Shown: positions 8,216-17,636, numbered from the stretch's first letter. The stretch is 64,000 nucleotides of DNA from Streptomyces sp. B21-105 (GCF_036898465.1 NZ_JARUMJ010000001.1:5580001-5644000), one strand, 5' to 3'. The notes: generated by a model from the letters alone, not told the origin. A program made the numbers and translations.

Positions 8216-8964
8216 CAGCCCTCCCCGCCCTGCTGCTGGGCCGCCTGGGCCGCCTGGGCGCGGGCCTCGGGCGAGGGGCCGAACGTGTCGTCCAGCATCT
8301 TGTCGTACTCGGCGTCCGAGACCCCGAACGTGTCGTGCAGGTTCTCAGGATTGAGGCCGAGGGGGCCGACGGTCCGCGAAGTCATCACATCGCGGCCGGC
8401 GTCCTTCCAGCCCTGCTTGATGTTCTCGCCGGCCTGGTCGAAGGACTCCTTGCTGTAGTCGACGTCGCCGCCGAAGACGCCGGAGGTGGCGATGTCGCCC
8501 CAGCCCATCCCGGTGACCTCGTCCTCGGAGGCGTACGGATTGCCGATGAGGGAGTTGGTGACCACCTTGAACGTGCCCCCGACGTATTCCTCGGTCTCGT
8601 GGAGGGTGCCGGCCGCGAGTCCCGTCCTGACGGCGAAGCCGTTGCCCTCGTTGATCAGGGAACGCACGCCCCACTCCCAGCGCTCGCAGAACGAGCCGAA
8701 CGTCTCGGTCAGCCCCTCGTGGCCCAGCTCCAGCCCCGACAGGGAGAGGTCGCCGAAGCCGCGCCCGGCGCCGGCCATGCCGACCATGCCGAGCTCCTTG
8801 AGCTCGCCCAGCGCATCGGTCAGCCCCTTGGCTATCAGATCCAGGCCGACCGCCTTGAGGTCCGGCGCGCCGGGCCCACTCATGGGCGCGCCGCCGTTCA
8901 CGGGCACCCATGCGCCGTCCGCCGGCACGCCGCCGCCGATCAGCTGCTCCTCACCGCCGCTCAC
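8215..8964 (-). CDS. Helical toxin-partner protein of unknown function
   Basis: 249 residues without signal peptide, rich in Gly and Glu, with WXG-like elements (ERWEWGVRSL) and a tail GVSDAEYDKMLDDTFGPSPEARAQ. It overlaps the toxin gene by an ATGA-type junction and the SseB-family gene by four bases, so the three are probably translated together. Inference from position: a secretion partner or adaptor for the toxin. No named family is recognised. Confidence 0.7.
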   Translation of the reverse strand: MSGGEEQLIGGGVPADGAWVPVNGGAPMSGPGAPDLKAVGLDLIAKGLTDALGELKELGMVGMAGAGRGFGDLSLSGLELGHEGLTETFGSFCERWEWGVRSLINEGNGFAVRTGLAAGTLHETEEYVGGTFKVVTNSLIGNPYASEDEVTGMGWGDIATSGVFGGDVDYSKESFDQAGENIKQGWKDAGRDVMTSRTVGPLGLNPENLHDTFGVSDAEYDKMLDDTFGPSPEARAQAAQAAQQQGGEG

Positions 8965-9569
8965 CAGGCGCCCCCCTGCTCACGATCCACGGCCACCTCG
9001 TCCGGTACGACACCCACGACCGGCGGGAACACCGCGCCGTCCGGGCCGTCCGCGCAGTCCAGCGCCACCCCGCAGGGCACGCCTGCCGCGGGCACGGCCA
9101 CATCGAGCAGCCGTGCGCCGAGGATCGTCTGGTAGGCCCACTCGCGGTGGTACTCGCCCCGGGCCAGCGCGTACCGGGACAGTGCCTGCTCGTCGGAGAA
9201 GGCCAGGATGAACCGGACGCCGTTCAGGTCCGCGGTGAGCAGGCCCCGTTCGCTGTCGGGGCCGGGTCCGTCGCCGAGCGGGACCAGTACCGCGGTCTGC
9301 CGGAACTCCTCCAGCAGGCCGGCGAACCACCGTCGCCGGGCCTCGGCCTCCGGGCCGTCCGCAGTCGGCGTGGGCGCGGGTGCGGCCACGTCCGGCGGCC
9401 CGGGTGCCGCCGCGTCCGCGGGTGCTGCCACTCGTTCCGGTGCGAGCGGCGCCGGCCGCTCCTCCGACGGCTCCCGCGGCGGGGCCGTCATCTCCGCGTA
9501 GTCCTCGAGACGTGACCTGGGAACCCTGTTCCGGGCCGGTCCGCTCGCCTTGCCCCCGTACTCAGACAT
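8961..9569 (-). CDS. SseB-family protein, first gene of the toxin operon
   Basis: 202 residues. The first 75 or so are Pro/Ala/Glu-rich and probably disordered. Residues about 80-200 match the SseB N-terminal domain pattern (VLVPLGDG..., FILAFSDEQALSRY, LDVAVPAAG). SseB-like proteins are common in actinobacterial type VII and toxin loci, where some may act as adaptors; the biochemical role is not known. It is the promoter-proximal gene of the minus-strand run and diverges from the S10 operon. Confidence 0.7.
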   Translation of the reverse strand: MSEYGGKASGPARNRVPRSRLEDYAEMTAPPREPSEERPAPLAPERVAAPADAAAPGPPDVAAPAPTPTADGPEAEARRRWFAGLLEEFRQTAVLVPLGDGPGPDSERGLLTADLNGVRFILAFSDEQALSRYALARGEYHREWAYQTILGARLLDVAVPAAGVPCGVALDCADGPDGAVFPPVVGVVPDEVAVDREQGGAW

Positions 9570-10016
9570 GCCGACGATTATGGCGAGAACCTGTCACCGA
9601 AACTTCGTTCGGGGCGCGCGAGCACGCGGCTCGCACACACTCTCCACACCCTGCGTTTGACCTGCGTCACGCTCGGGGTATTGTCTCCGGCCCGATTGGC
9701 GGAGGGCGTGCCCCATATGGCAGACTAGCGGGGTTGCTCGGTCGAGTGTTGATGCTGTGCGCCTCCCGCCGGGAGGACCGGAAGCGAGTCCCACAGTACT
9801 CGTCGCCCTAACTGCCTGATGGCAGCGCTGGGGCGGACGTACGGGAATCTTTCGGGAAGCGCGGTGCGGCACCGGCCAGGCGCCCGGTGGGCCTTCCGCC
9901 CCCGGCTTGCGGTTCCGGTAGGGCCGTGTGCATTCCGCAGGGATGTTCGAACAAGGGACATCTGTGTCAGCGGGAGCGCGACACGCCCGACCGCGTGGGT
10001 CGGAGGAGAAGGTGAA
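9570..10016 (+). promoter_or_regulatory. Divergent control region and long S10-operon leader
   Basis: No gene is seen in this stretch. It holds the promoter candidate at 9657-9684, a weaker second one (TTGGCG 9696-9701, CAGACT 9721-9726) and two small hairpins: CCTCCC/GGGAGG at 9762-9776 and CTGCC/GGCAG at 9812-9825. If transcription starts near 9690-9735 the rpsJ mRNA has a leader of more than 300 bases. That is long enough for the attenuation or autogenous control usual for S10 operons. The same region must hold the promoter of the toxin operon on the other strand, which I could not place. Confidence 0.5.
9657..9684 (+). promoter_or_regulatory. Probable main promoter of the S10 operon
   Basis: TTGACC at 9657-9662 and TATTGT at 9679-9684 with a 16-base spacer resemble a Streptomyces housekeeping (HrdB-type) promoter. 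It is the best match upstream of rpsJ, about 385 bases before its start codon. Confidence 0.5.
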
Positions 10017-10061
10017 ATGGAACATCGGGTTCCGGAGCGGACAAAGAGACAGGACTACTGA
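10017..10061 (+). CDS. Putative 14-codon leader peptide before rpsJ
   Basis: ATG at 10017 directly follows a very strong ribosome site (GGAGGAGAAGGTGAA). It opens MEHRVPERTKRQDY and ends with TGA at 10059-10061, six bases before the rpsJ ATG. rpsJ itself has only a weak, poorly spaced site (AGGACT), so its translation may depend on ribosomes finishing this ORF. The peptide is basic and contains an AGA codon, rare in such GC-rich genomes. Whether it is translated is inference. Confidence 0.45.
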   Translation: MEHRVPERTKRQDY

Positions 10062-10067
10062 GTAGCC

Positions 10068-10376
10068 ATGGCGGGACAGAAGATCCGCATCCGGCTCAAG
10101 GCCTACGACCACGAGGTCATCGACTCCTCGGCGAAGAAGATCGTCGAGACGGTGACCCGCACTGGTGCGTCGGTCGCGGGCCCGGTGCCGCTGCCCACTG
10201 AGAAGAACGTGTACTGCGTCATCAAGTCGCCGCACAAGTACAAGGACTCGCGCGAGCACTTCGAGATGCGCACGCACAAGCGCCTGATCGACATTCTCGA
10301 CCCGACCCCCAAGACCGTTGACTCTCTGATGCGACTCGACCTCCCGGCCGGTGTCGACATCGAGATCAAGCTTTAG
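10068..10376 (+). CDS. rpsJ: 30S ribosomal protein S10
   Basis: 102 residues, the usual length. It opens [29 protein letters not shown] and has the typical [21 protein letters not shown] segment. S10 sits in the head of the 30S subunit and doubles as the NusE antitermination factor. It is the first large gene of the S10 operon, with rplC starting 18 bases after its stop. Confidence 0.98.
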   Translation: MAGQKIRIRLKAYDHEVIDSSAKKIVETVTRTGASVAGPVPLPTEKNVYCVIKSPHKYKDSREHFEMRTHKRLIDILDPTPKTVDSLMRLDLPAGVDIEIKL

Positions 10377-10394
10377 GGGCCGGTGATCTGAAGA

Positions 10395-11039
10395 ATGGCT
10401 AAGCAGATCAAGGGCATCCTGGGCGAGAAGCTCGGCATGACGCAGGTGTGGGACGAGAACAACCGCGTTGTTCCCGTCACCGTCGTCAAGGCCAGCCCCA
10501 ACGTCGTCACCCAGGTCCGTACGAACGACAGCGACGGCTACGAGTCCGTCCAGATCGCCTTCGGCGAGATCGACCCGCGCAAGGTGAACAAGCCCCTCAA
10601 GGGTCACTTCGCCAAGGCCGACGTCACTCCCCGTCGCCACCTCGTCGAGATCCGCACCGCGGACGCCTCCGAGTACACGCTGGGCCAGGAGATCACCGCT
10701 GAGGTGTTCGAGGCCGGCGTGAAGGTCGACGTGACCGGCAAGAGCAAGGGCAAGGGCTTCGCCGGTGTCATGAAGCGTCACAACTTCAAGGGCCTCGGCG
10801 CCGGACACGGCACCCAGCGCAAGCACCGCTCGCCCGGTTCCATCGGTGGCTGCGCCACCCCGGGCCGCGTGTTCAAGGGCCTCCGCATGGCGGGTCGCAT
10901 GGGCAACGAGCGTGTCACCACCCAGAACCTGACCGTCCACGCCGTTGACGCGGAGAAGGGTCTGCTGCTCATCAAGGGCGCTGTCCCCGGTCCGAACGGC
11001 GGCCTCGTCCTGGTCCGCACCGCGGCCAAGGGGGCCTGA
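10395..11039 (+). CDS. rplC: 50S ribosomal protein L3
   Basis: 214 residues. It opens [21 protein letters not shown] and carries the highly conserved region [19 protein letters not shown]...[14 protein letters not shown], whose loop reaches towards the peptidyl-transferase centre. L3 is an early assembly protein of the 50S subunit. It is followed after 8 bases by rplD. Confidence 0.98.
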   Translation: MAKQIKGILGEKLGMTQVWDENNRVVPVTVVKASPNVVTQVRTNDSDGYESVQIAFGEIDPRKVNKPLKGHFAKADVTPRRHLVEIRTADASEYTLGQEITAEVFEAGVKVDVTGKSKGKGFAGVMKRHNFKGLGAGHGTQRKHRSPGSIGGCATPGRVFKGLRMAGRMGNERVTTQNLTVHAVDAEKGLLLIKGAVPGPNGGLVLVRTAAKGA

Positions 11040-11047
11040 GGTAACCG

Positions 11048-11707
11048 ATGAGCACTGTTGACATCCTTTCGCCTGCCGGCGAGAAGACCGGTAGCGTCGA
11101 GCTCCCCGCGGAGATCTTCGGCGTGGAGAAGGTCAGCATCCCGCTGATCCACCAGGTCGTCGTCGCGCAGAACGCGGCTGCCCGTCAGGGCACGCACAAG
11201 ACCAAGACCCGCGGCGAGGTTCGCGGTGGCGGTAAGAAGCCTTACCGCCAGAAGGGCACCGGCCGCGCGCGCCAGGGCTCGACCCGCGCGCCGCAGTTCG
11301 CCGGCGGTGGCGTCGTCCACGGCCCGCAGCCGCGTGACTACTCGCAGCGGACCCCGAAGAAGATGAAGGCTGCCGCTCTGCGTCACGCCCTCACCGACCG
11401 GGCCCGCCACAACCGCATTCACGTCGTCACCGGCGTGATCGAGGGCGAGGCTCCCTCCACCAAGGCCGCTCGCACGCTGTTCGGCAAGATCTCGGAGCGC
11501 AAGAACCTGCTCCTGGTCGTCGACCGCGCCGACGAGGCCGCGTGGCTGTCCGCCCGCAACCTGCCCCAGGTGCACATCCTGGAGCCGGGCCAGCTGAACA
11601 CGTACGACGTGATCGTCTCGGACGACGTGGTCTTCACCCAGGCCGCTCTTGAGTCCTTCGTGTCCGGCCCGAACAAGGCCAACGACACCGAAGGGAGTGA
11701 CGCCTGA
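11048..11707 (+). CDS. rplD: 50S ribosomal protein L4
   Basis: 219 residues. The extended loop that lines the exit tunnel is clear ([20 protein letters not shown] then [13 protein letters not shown]). In several bacteria L4 also represses its own operon by binding the S10 leader; whether that happens here is unknown. The stop overlaps the rplW start by one base (TGATG). Confidence 0.98.
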   Translation: MSTVDILSPAGEKTGSVELPAEIFGVEKVSIPLIHQVVVAQNAAARQGTHKTKTRGEVRGGGKKPYRQKGTGRARQGSTRAPQFAGGGVVHGPQPRDYSQRTPKKMKAAALRHALTDRARHNRIHVVTGVIEGEAPSTKAARTLFGKISERKNLLLVVDRADEAAWLSARNLPQVHILEPGQLNTYDVIVSDDVVFTQAALESFVSGPNKANDTEGSDA

Positions 11708-12126
11708 TGGCTACGCGTCACCCGAGCATCGCCTCCAAGGCGGCCAAGGCCGCCAAGGCCGCGCGCGTCGCCAAGGCGAAGCGCCACGAGGCCGAGGGCA
11801 AGAACACCGTCGTCACCGCGCCCAGCAAGGCGTACACGGACCCCCGTGACGTGCTGCTGAAGCCGGTCGTGTCGGAGAAGAGCTACGCGCTCCTCGACGA
11901 GAACAAGTACACGTTCATCGTCGACCCCAACGCCAACAAGACCCAGATCAAGCAGGCCGTCCAGGCGGTCTTCTCGGTCAAGGTCACCGGGGTCAACACG
12001 ATCAACCGCATCGGCAAGCGCAAGCGCACCAAGACCGGTTTCGGTCAGCGTGCCGGCACGAAGCGCGCGATCGTGACCCTTGCCGAGGGCGACCGTATCG
12101 ACATCTTCGGCGGTCCGACCGCCTGA
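11707..12126 (+). CDS. rplW: 50S ribosomal protein L23 with Ala/Lys N-terminal extension
   Basis: 139 residues. The conserved L23 domain starts around residue 45 ([26 protein letters not shown]) and ends [17 protein letters not shown]. The first 40 residues or so ([20 protein letters not shown]) are an Ala/Lys-rich extension absent from short L23 proteins such as that of E. coli. L23 surrounds the tunnel exit and docks trigger factor and SRP. The ATG at 11707 overlaps rplD. Confidence 0.97.
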   Translation: MATRHPSIASKAAKAAKAARVAKAKRHEAEGKNTVVTAPSKAYTDPRDVLLKPVVSEKSYALLDENKYTFIVDPNANKTQIKQAVQAVFSVKVTGVNTINRIGKRKRTKTGFGQRAGTKRAIVTLAEGDRIDIFGGPTA

Positions 12127-12166
12127 TGGCGGTCCGGATCGTCCGATATCGGACGAGGACTGAATA

Positions 12167-13003
12167 ATGGGAATCCGCAAGTACAAGCCGACTACGCCGG
12201 GCCGTCGTGGCTCCAGCGTCGCCGACTTCGTCGAGGTCACGCGGTCCACGCCGGAGAAGTCGCTGGTCCGCCCGCTGCACAGCAAGGGCGGCCGTAACAA
12301 CGCCGGTCGTGTGACCGTTCGCCACCAGGGTGGCGGACACAAGCGCGCCTACCGAGTGATCGACTTCCGTCGTCACGACAAGGACGGCGTGCCGGCGAAG
12401 GTCGCGCACATCGAGTACGACCCCAACCGCACCGCGCGCATCGCGCTGCTGCACTACGCCGACGGCGAGAAGCGCTACATCCTCGCCCCGCGCAACCTGC
12501 AGCAGGGCGACCGCGTCGAGAACGGTCCCGGGGCCGACATCAAGCCGGGCAACAACCTGGCGATCCGCAACATCCCGGTCGGTACGACGCTTCACGCGAT
12601 CGAGATCCGTCCGGGTGGCGGCGCCAAGTTCGCCCGCTCCGCCGGTGCCTCCGTGCAGCTGCTCGCGAAGGAGGGCACCATGGCCCACCTCCGCATGCCG
12701 TCCGGTGAGATCCGCCTGGTCGACCAGCGCTGCCGCGCCACGGTCGGCGAGGTCGGCAACGCCGAGCAGAGCAACATCAACTGGGGCAAGGCCGGCCGCA
12801 AGCGCTGGCTGGGCGTCCGCCCGACCGTTCGCGGTGTGGCGATGAACCCGGTTGACCACCCCCACGGTGGTGGTGAGGGCAAGACCTCCGGTGGTCGCCA
12901 CCCGGTCAGCCCCTGGGGTCAGAAGGAGGGTCGTACTCGTTCGCCGAAGAAGGCTTCGAACAAGTACATCGTCCGCCGCCGCAAGACGAACAAGAAGCGC
13001 TAG
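12167..13003 (+). CDS. rplB: 50S ribosomal protein L2
   Basis: 278 residues. Signatures are [20 protein letters not shown], and near the end [16 protein letters not shown] with the conserved His of the peptidyl-transferase region. L2 bridges the 50S and 30S subunits and is needed for peptide bond formation. A 40-base gap separates it from rplW. Confidence 0.98.
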   Translation: MGIRKYKPTTPGRRGSSVADFVEVTRSTPEKSLVRPLHSKGGRNNAGRVTVRHQGGGHKRAYRVIDFRRHDKDGVPAKVAHIEYDPNRTARIALLHYADGEKRYILAPRNLQQGDRVENGPGADIKPGNNLAIRNIPVGTTLHAIEIRPGGGAKFARSAGASVQLLAKEGTMAHLRMPSGEIRLVDQRCRATVGEVGNAEQSNINWGKAGRKRWLGVRPTVRGVAMNPVDHPHGGGEGKTSGGRHPVSPWGQKEGRTRSPKKASNKYIVRRRKTNKKR

Positions 13004-13015
13004 GAGCGGGTTTAG

Positions 13016-13297
13016 ATGCCGCGCAGTCTCAAGAAGGGGCCCTTCGTCGACGGACACCTCGTAAAGAAGGTGGACGCCCAGAACGAAGCCGGTTCCAAGA
13101 ACGTCATCAAGACCTGGTCCCGTCGCTCGATGATCATCCCGGCCATGCTGGGTCACACGATCGCGGTGCACAACGGCAAGACCCACATTCCGGTGTTTGT
13201 CACCGAGTCGATGGTCGGCCACAAGCTCGGCGAGTTCTCGCCGACGCGCACCTTCCGGGGTCACGTCAAGGACGACCGGAAGTCGAAGCGCCGCTAA
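13016..13297 (+). CDS. rpsS: 30S ribosomal protein S19
   Basis: 93 residues, typical length: [19 protein letters not shown] then [20 protein letters not shown] and [13 protein letters not shown]19 sits in the 30S head with S13 and contacts tRNA and the central bridge. Start 12 bases after rplB. Confidence 0.98.
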   Translation: MPRSLKKGPFVDGHLVKKVDAQNEAGSKNVIKTWSRRSMIIPAMLGHTIAVHNGKTHIPVFVTESMVGHKLGEFSPTRTFRGHVKDDRKSKRR

Positions 13298-13338
13298 CGC
13301 GGGGTGGAATGACCATGACAGACACTGGAAGGACAACC

Positions 13339-13686
13339 ATGGAAGCCAGGGCCCAGGCGCGGTACATCCGCGTCACGCCCATGAAGGCCCGCCGGGTGGT
13401 GGACCTTATCCGTGGCATGGACGCCACGGAGGCTCAGGCGGTCCTGCGTTTCGCCCCGCAGGCCGCGAGCGTGCCGGTCGGCAAGGTGCTGGACAGCGCC
13501 ATCGCCAACGCCGCGCACAACTACGACCACACTGACGCCGACAGCCTCTTCATCTCCGAGGCGTACGTCGACGAGGGCCCGACCCTGAAGCGGTTCCGTC
13601 CGCGTGCCCAGGGCCGCGCCTACCGGATCCGCAAGCGGACCAGCCACATCACCGTGGTCGTCAGCAGCAAGGAAGGGACCCGGTAA
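13339..13686 (+). CDS. rplV: 50S ribosomal protein L22
   Basis: 115 residues from the ATG at 13339 ([20 protein letters not shown]), which follows GGAAGGACAACC. An upstream in-frame ATG at 13309 would add ten residues without a comparable ribosome site, so the inner start is preferred. The tunnel-lining hairpin region is present ([20 protein letters not shown]). The TAA at its end overlaps the rpsC ATG by one base. Confidence 0.95.
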   Translation: MEARAQARYIRVTPMKARRVVDLIRGMDATEAQAVLRFAPQAASVPVGKVLDSAIANAAHNYDHTDADSLFISEAYVDEGPTLKRFRPRAQGRAYRIRKRTSHITVVVSSKEGTR

Positions 13687-14522
13687 TGGGCCAGAAGGTT
13701 AACCCGCATGGGTTCCGGCTCGGCATCACCACGGACTTCAAGTCCCGCTGGTACGCCGACAAGTCGTACAAGGAATACGTCGGCGAGGACGTCGCCATCC
13801 GTCGGATGATGACGTCCGGCATGGAGCGCGCCGGTATCTCGAAGGTGGAGATCGAGCGCACCCGTGACCGCGTCCGCGTCGACATCCACACCGCGCGTCC
13901 GGGCATCGTCATCGGCCGCCGCGGCGCCGAGGCCGACCGTATCCGCGGCGACCTGGAGAAGCTGACCAAGAAGCAGGTCCAGCTGAACATCCTCGAGGTG
14001 AAGAACCCCGAGGTCGACGCTCAGCTGGTGGCCCAGGCCGTCGCCGAGCAGCTCTCCTCCCGCGTCTCCTTCCGTCGGGCCATGCGTAAGAGCATGCAGT
14101 CCGCCATGAAGGCCGGCGCCAAGGGCATCAAGATCCAGTGCGGTGGCCGCCTCGGCGGCGCCGAGATGTCCCGCTCGGAGTTCTACCGCGAGGGCCGCGT
14201 GCCCCTGCACACGCTCCGCGCGAACGTGGACTACGGCTTCTTCGAGGCCAAGACGACCTTCGGCCGCATCGGCGTGAAGGTCTGGATCTACAAGGGCGAC
14301 GTCAAGAACATCGCCGAGGTCCGCGCCGAGAACGCCGCAGCCCGCGCCGGCAACCGCCCGGCCCGTGGTGGCGGCGGCGCCGACCGCCCGGCCCGTGGTG
14401 GCCGTGGCGGCGAGCGTGGCGGTCGCGGTCGTAAGCCGCAGCAGGCTCCCGCTGCCGAGGCCCCCAAGGCCGAGGCTCCGGCGGCTGCCGCTCCGGCTGA
14501 GAGCACCGGAACGGAGGCCTGA
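13686..14522 (+). CDS. rpsC: 30S ribosomal protein S3 with low-complexity tail
   Basis: 278 residues. The KH domain ([20 protein letters not shown]) and the C-terminal S3 domain ([21 protein letters not shown]) are intact to about residue 215. The remaining 60 residues are repeats of [13 protein letters not shown] followed by an Ala/Pro/Glu stretch ([14 protein letters not shown]). S3 lies at the mRNA entry site. Such tails occur in actinobacteria and their purpose is unknown. rplP starts 5 bases downstream. Confidence 0.98.
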   Translation: MGQKVNPHGFRLGITTDFKSRWYADKSYKEYVGEDVAIRRMMTSGMERAGISKVEIERTRDRVRVDIHTARPGIVIGRRGAEADRIRGDLEKLTKKQVQLNILEVKNPEVDAQLVAQAVAEQLSSRVSFRRAMRKSMQSAMKAGAKGIKIQCGGRLGGAEMSRSEFYREGRVPLHTLRANVDYGFFEAKTTFGRIGVKVWIYKGDVKNIAEVRAENAAARAGNRPARGGGGADRPARGGRGGERGGRGRKPQQAPAAEAPKAEAPAAAAPAESTGTEA

Positions 14523-14527
14523 CCGAC

Positions 14528-14947
14528 ATGCTGATCCCCCGTAGGGTCAAGCACCGCAAGCAGCACCACCCGAAGCGCCGTGGTCAGGCCAAGGGCGGTA
14601 CGACGGTCTCGTTCGGCGAGTACGGCATTCAGGCCCTCACGCCGGCGTACGTGACCAACCGCCAGATCGAGGCGGCCCGTATCGCGATGACCCGCCACAT
14701 CAAGCGTGGCGGCAAGGTCTGGATCAACATCTACCCGGACCGCCCGCTCACGAAGAAGCCTGCCGAGACCCGCATGGGTTCCGGTAAGGGTTCTCCCGAG
14801 TGGTGGATCGCGAACGTGCACCCGGGACGGGTCATGTTCGAGCTGTCCTACCCCAACGAGAAGATCGCCCGTGAGGCCCTGACTCGCGCAGCCCACAAGC
14901 TGCCGATGAAGTGCCGGATCGTCAAGCGCGAGGCAGGTGAAGCGTGA
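14528..14947 (+). CDS. rplP: 50S ribosomal protein L16
   Basis: 139 residues, standard length: [20 protein letters not shown], with [21 protein letters not shown] as the signature. L16 organises the A-site region of the 50S subunit. It overlaps rpmC by 4 bases. Confidence 0.98.
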   Translation: MLIPRRVKHRKQHHPKRRGQAKGGTTVSFGEYGIQALTPAYVTNRQIEAARIAMTRHIKRGGKVWINIYPDRPLTKKPAETRMGSGKGSPEWWIANVHPGRVMFELSYPNEKIAREALTRAAHKLPMKCRIVKREAGEA

Positions 14948-15171
14948 TGTCGGCCGGTACCAAGGCGTCCGAGCTGCGCGAACTGGGTGACGAGGAGCTT
15001 CTCAACAAGCTCCGCGAAGCCAAGGAAGAGCTGTTCAACCTCCGCTTCCAGGCGGCGACGGGTCAGCTCGAGAACCACGGTCGGCTCAAGGCCGTCCGTA
15101 AGGACATCGCGCGGATCTACACCCTGATGCGTGAGCGCGAGCTGGGCATCGAGACGGTGGAGAGCGCCTGA
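14944..15171 (+). CDS. rpmC: 50S ribosomal protein L29
   Basis: 75 residues: [34 protein letters not shown] and the C-terminal [16 protein letters not shown], a two-helix protein next to L23 at the tunnel exit. The start ATGATG overlaps the rplP stop, and its TGA overlaps the rpsQ ATG. Confidence 0.97.
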   Translation: MMSAGTKASELRELGDEELLNKLREAKEELFNLRFQAATGQLENHGRLKAVRKDIARIYTLMRERELGIETVESA

Positions 15172-15461
15172 TGAGCGAGAGCAACGTGACCGAGAACACC
15201 ACGACCGAGGCCCGTGGCTTCCGCAAGACCCGTGAGGGTCTGGTCGTCAGCGACAAGATGGACAAGACCGTCGTCGTCGCCGTCGAGGACCGTGTGAAGC
15301 ACGCGCTGTACGGCAAGGTCATCCGCCGTACGAACAAGCTCAAGGCTCACGACGAGCAGAACGCCGCGGGCGTCGGCGACCGTGTCCTCCTCGCGGAGAC
15401 CCGGCCGCTGTCCGCGACGAAGCGCTGGCGCGTCGTCGAGATCCTCGAGAAGGCCAAGTAA
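15171..15461 (+). CDS. rpsQ: 30S ribosomal protein S17
   Basis: 96 residues. A Thr-rich N-terminal extension of about 15 residues precedes the OB-fold core ([17 protein letters not shown]...[19 protein letters not shown]). S17 binds 16S rRNA early in assembly. It closes the S10 part of the cluster, and a 118-base gap with two hairpins follows. Confidence 0.97.
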   Translation: MSESNVTENTTTEARGFRKTREGLVVSDKMDKTVVVAVEDRVKHALYGKVIRRTNKLKAHDEQNAAGVGDRVLLAETRPLSATKRWRVVEILEKAK

Positions 15462-15465
15462 TTCT

Positions 15466-15551
15466 CCTGCGGCCCTAACACATAGGGGCCCCGCAGGACA
15501 GTTCCGCCAGGCTCGGCAGGGGCTCCACCTCGTGAGAGGCGGCCCCTGCCG
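15466..15551 (+). promoter_or_regulatory. Two hairpins in the rpsQ-rplN junction
   Basis: Hairpin 1: CCTGCGG at 15466-15472 pairs with CCGCAGG at 15491-15497, with an inner CCC/GGG pair. Hairpin 2: CGGCAGGGGC at 15514-15523 pairs perfectly with GCCCCTGCCG at 15542-15551 around an 18-base loop. Neither is followed by a T run. They sit where the S10 and spc operons are separate in E. coli, so they may be an attenuator, RNA-processing site or protein-binding site. The role is inferred. Confidence 0.55.
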
Positions 15552-15579
15552 GGAACCGGCAGACAAACAGGAGATAGAC

Positions 15580-15948
15580 GTGATCCAGCAGGAGTCGCGA
15601 CTGCGTGTCGCCGACAACACTGGTGCGAAGGAAATCCTTTGCATCCGTGTGCTCGGTGGCTCCGGTCGCCGCTACGCGGGCATCGGTGACGTCATCGTCG
15701 CCACCGTCAAGGACGCGATCCCCGGTGGCAACGTGAAGAAGGGTGACGTCGTCAAGGCGGTCATCGTTCGCACCGTCAAGGAGCGCCGCCGTCCGGACGG
15801 CTCGTACATCCGCTTCGACGAGAACGCCGCCGTCATTCTGAAGAACGACGGCGACCCTCGCGGCACCCGCATCTTCGGCCCGGTCGGGCGCGAGCTGCGC
15901 GAGAAGAAGTTCATGAAGATCATCTCGCTGGCTCCGGAGGTGCTGTAA
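15580..15948 (+). CDS. rplN: 50S ribosomal protein L14
   Basis: 122 residues from a GTG at 15580 behind an AGGAGAT site ([32 protein letters not shown]). In-frame codons upstream run through the hairpins and are not coding. L14 forms bridge B5/B8 and binds L19 and GTPase factors. rplX follows after 2 bases. Confidence 0.97.
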   Translation: MIQQESRLRVADNTGAKEILCIRVLGGSGRRYAGIGDVIVATVKDAIPGGNVKKGDVVKAVIVRTVKERRRPDGSYIRFDENAAVILKNDGDPRGTRIFGPVGRELREKKFMKIISLAPEVL

Positions 15949-15950
15949 GC

Positions 15951-16274
15951 ATGAAGATCAAGAAGGGCGACCTGGTCCAGGTCATCACCGGTAAGGACAA
16001 GGGCAAGCAGGGCAAGGTCATCGCGGCCTTCCCCCGTGAGGACCGCGTCCTGGTCGAGGGTGTCAACCGGGTCAAGAAGCACACGAAGGCCGGTCCGACC
16101 GCCAAGGGCTCGCAGGCCGGCGGCATCGTGACCACCGAGGCCCCGATCCACGTGTCCAACGTTCAGCTGGTCGTGGAGAAGGACGGCAACAAGGTCGTCA
16201 CGCGCGTCGGTTACCGCTTCGACGACGAGGGCAACAAGATCCGCGTTGCCAAGCGGACGGGTGAGGACATCTGA
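15951..16274 (+). CDS. rplX: 50S ribosomal protein L24
   Basis: 107 residues with a KOW motif at the start ([20 protein letters not shown]), then [23 protein letters not shown]24 is an assembly initiator of the 50S subunit. Its TGA overlaps the rplE ATG. Confidence 0.98.
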   Translation: MKIKKGDLVQVITGKDKGKQGKVIAAFPREDRVLVEGVNRVKKHTKAGPTAKGSQAGGIVTTEAPIHVSNVQLVVEKDGNKVVTRVGYRFDDEGNKIRVAKRTGEDI

Positions 16275-16831
16275 TGGCTACCACCACCACTCCGCGTCTG
16301 AAGACGAAGTACCGCGAGGAGATCGCGGGCAAGCTGCGTGAGGAGTTCTCCTACGAGAACGTCATGCAGATCCCCGGCCTCGTCAAGATCGTGGTCAACA
16401 TGGGTGTGGGCGACGCCGCCCGCGACTCCAAGCTGATCGAGGGCGCCATCCGCGACCTCACCACGATCACCGGTCAGAAGCCGGCCGTCACCAAGGCCCG
16501 CAAGTCCATCGCGCAGTTCAAGCTGCGTGAGGGTCAGCCGATCGGCGCCCACGTCACGCTTCGTGGCGACCGCATGTGGGAGTTCCTGGACCGCACCCTG
16601 TCGCTCGCGCTCCCGCGCATCCGCGACTTCCGCGGTCTGTCCCCCAAGCAGTTCGACGGCCGTGGCAACTACACCTTCGGTCTCACGGAGCAGGTCATGT
16701 TCCACGAGATCGACCAGGACAAGATCGACCGTGTCCGGGGTATGGACATCACCGTGGTCACCACGGCGACCAACGACGCTGAGGGCCGTGCGCTCCTTCG
16801 TCACCTCGGCTTCCCCTTCAAGGAGGCGTGA
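16274..16831 (+). CDS. rplE: 50S ribosomal protein L5
   Basis: 185 residues: [20 protein letters not shown], then [45 protein letters not shown]5 binds 5S rRNA and forms the central bridge with S13. It ends six bases before the chosen rpsN start. Confidence 0.98.
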   Translation: MATTTTPRLKTKYREEIAGKLREEFSYENVMQIPGLVKIVVNMGVGDAARDSKLIEGAIRDLTTITGQKPAVTKARKSIAQFKLREGQPIGAHVTLRGDRMWEFLDRTLSLALPRIRDFRGLSPKQFDGRGNYTFGLTEQVMFHEIDQDKIDRVRGMDITVVTTATNDAEGRALLRHLGFPFKEA

Positions 16832-16836
16832 GCGAG

Positions 16837-17022
16837 ATGGCGAAGAAGGCTCTGATCGCGAAGGCTGCTCGCAAGCCCAAGTTCGCTGTGCGCGCGTACA
16901 ACCGCTGCCAGCGTTGCGGCCGTCCCCACTCCGTGTACCGCAAGTTCGGCCTCTGCCGTGTGTGCCTTCGTGAGATGGCTCACCGCGGCGAGCTGCCGGG
17001 CGTGACCAAGAGCTCCTGGTAG
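16837..17022 (+). CDS. rpsN: 30S ribosomal protein S14, short zinc-binding type
   Basis: 61 residues from the ATG at 16837 ([24 protein letters not shown]). A GTG at 16828 overlapping the rplE stop would add three residues. CQRC and CRVC form the four-Cys zinc ribbon of the zinc-dependent form; a zinc-free paralogue, if any, lies elsewhere. It assembles into the 30S head near S3 and S10. Confidence 0.96.
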   Translation: MAKKALIAKAARKPKFAVRAYNRCQRCGRPHSVYRKFGLCRVCLREMAHRGELPGVTKSSW

Positions 17023-17068
17023 AACCCCCTTTTAGGGTTTCCAGAGGCTCTCGGTAAGCAATGGGCGT

Positions 17069-17120
17069 GTCAGGTGCCCACCCCTCCATGGCTTAGGCTG
17101 GGAGGGTTGGGCGCCCTGAC
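17069..17120 (+). promoter_or_regulatory. Long imperfect hairpin between rpsN and rpsH
   Basis: The arm starting GTCAGG at 17069 (through CCCTCC, 17087) pairs with the arm GGAGGG...CCCTGAC at 17101-17120. About 17 of 19-20 positions pair around a 13-base loop. A second small hairpin (AACCC/GGGTTT, 17024-17042) follows the rpsN stop. The 215-base gap is the longest inside this half of the cluster. No T run follows, so control of S8 and later genes, or mRNA processing, is more likely than termination. Confidence 0.55.
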
Positions 17121-17237
17121 GGTCGCCCGTACGACTTACTACGCCGTAGGTCCACCGCGCCGCACCCGTCCCGTCTCGGATCGGGGAGAGGGATGGCGCA
17201 CCAGGAAACCCCGGCGAGAGAGGCCACAGGCCAATTC

Positions 17238-17636
17238 ATGACCATGACTGATCCGATCGCAGACATGCTTACGCGTCTGCGGAACGCGAACTCGGCGTAC
17301 CACGACTCCGTGACGATGCCGGCATCGAAGATCAAGTCTCACATCGCGGAGATCCTCCAGCAGGAGGGCTTCATCACGGGCTGGAAGGTCGAGGACGCCG
17401 AGGTCGGCAAGAACCTCACCCTCGAGCTCAAGTTCGGCCCGAACCGTGAGCGCTCCATCGCGGGCATCAAGCGGATCTCCAAGCCCGGTCTCCGGGTTTA
17501 CGCGAAGTCCACCTCCCTGCCCAAGGTGCTCGGTGGCCTCGGCGTGGCGATCATCTCCACGTCGCACGGTCTCCTCACCGACAAGCAGGCCGGCAAGAAG
17601 GGCGTAGGCGGAGAAGTTCTCGCCTACGTCTGGTAG
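17238..17636 (+). CDS. rpsH: 30S ribosomal protein S8
   Basis: 132 residues from the ATG at 17238 ([23 protein letters not shown]). Earlier in-frame ATGs lie in non-conserved sequence. The C-terminal [26 protein letters not shown] is diagnostic. S8 nucleates the 16S central domain; in E. coli it represses the spc operon by binding mRNA near rplE. Confidence 0.96.
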   Translation: MTMTDPIADMLTRLRNANSAYHDSVTMPASKIKSHIAEILQQEGFITGWKVEDAEVGKNLTLELKFGPNRERSIAGIKRISKPGLRVYAKSTSLPKVLGGLGVAIISTSHGLLTDKQAGKKGVGGEVLAYVW

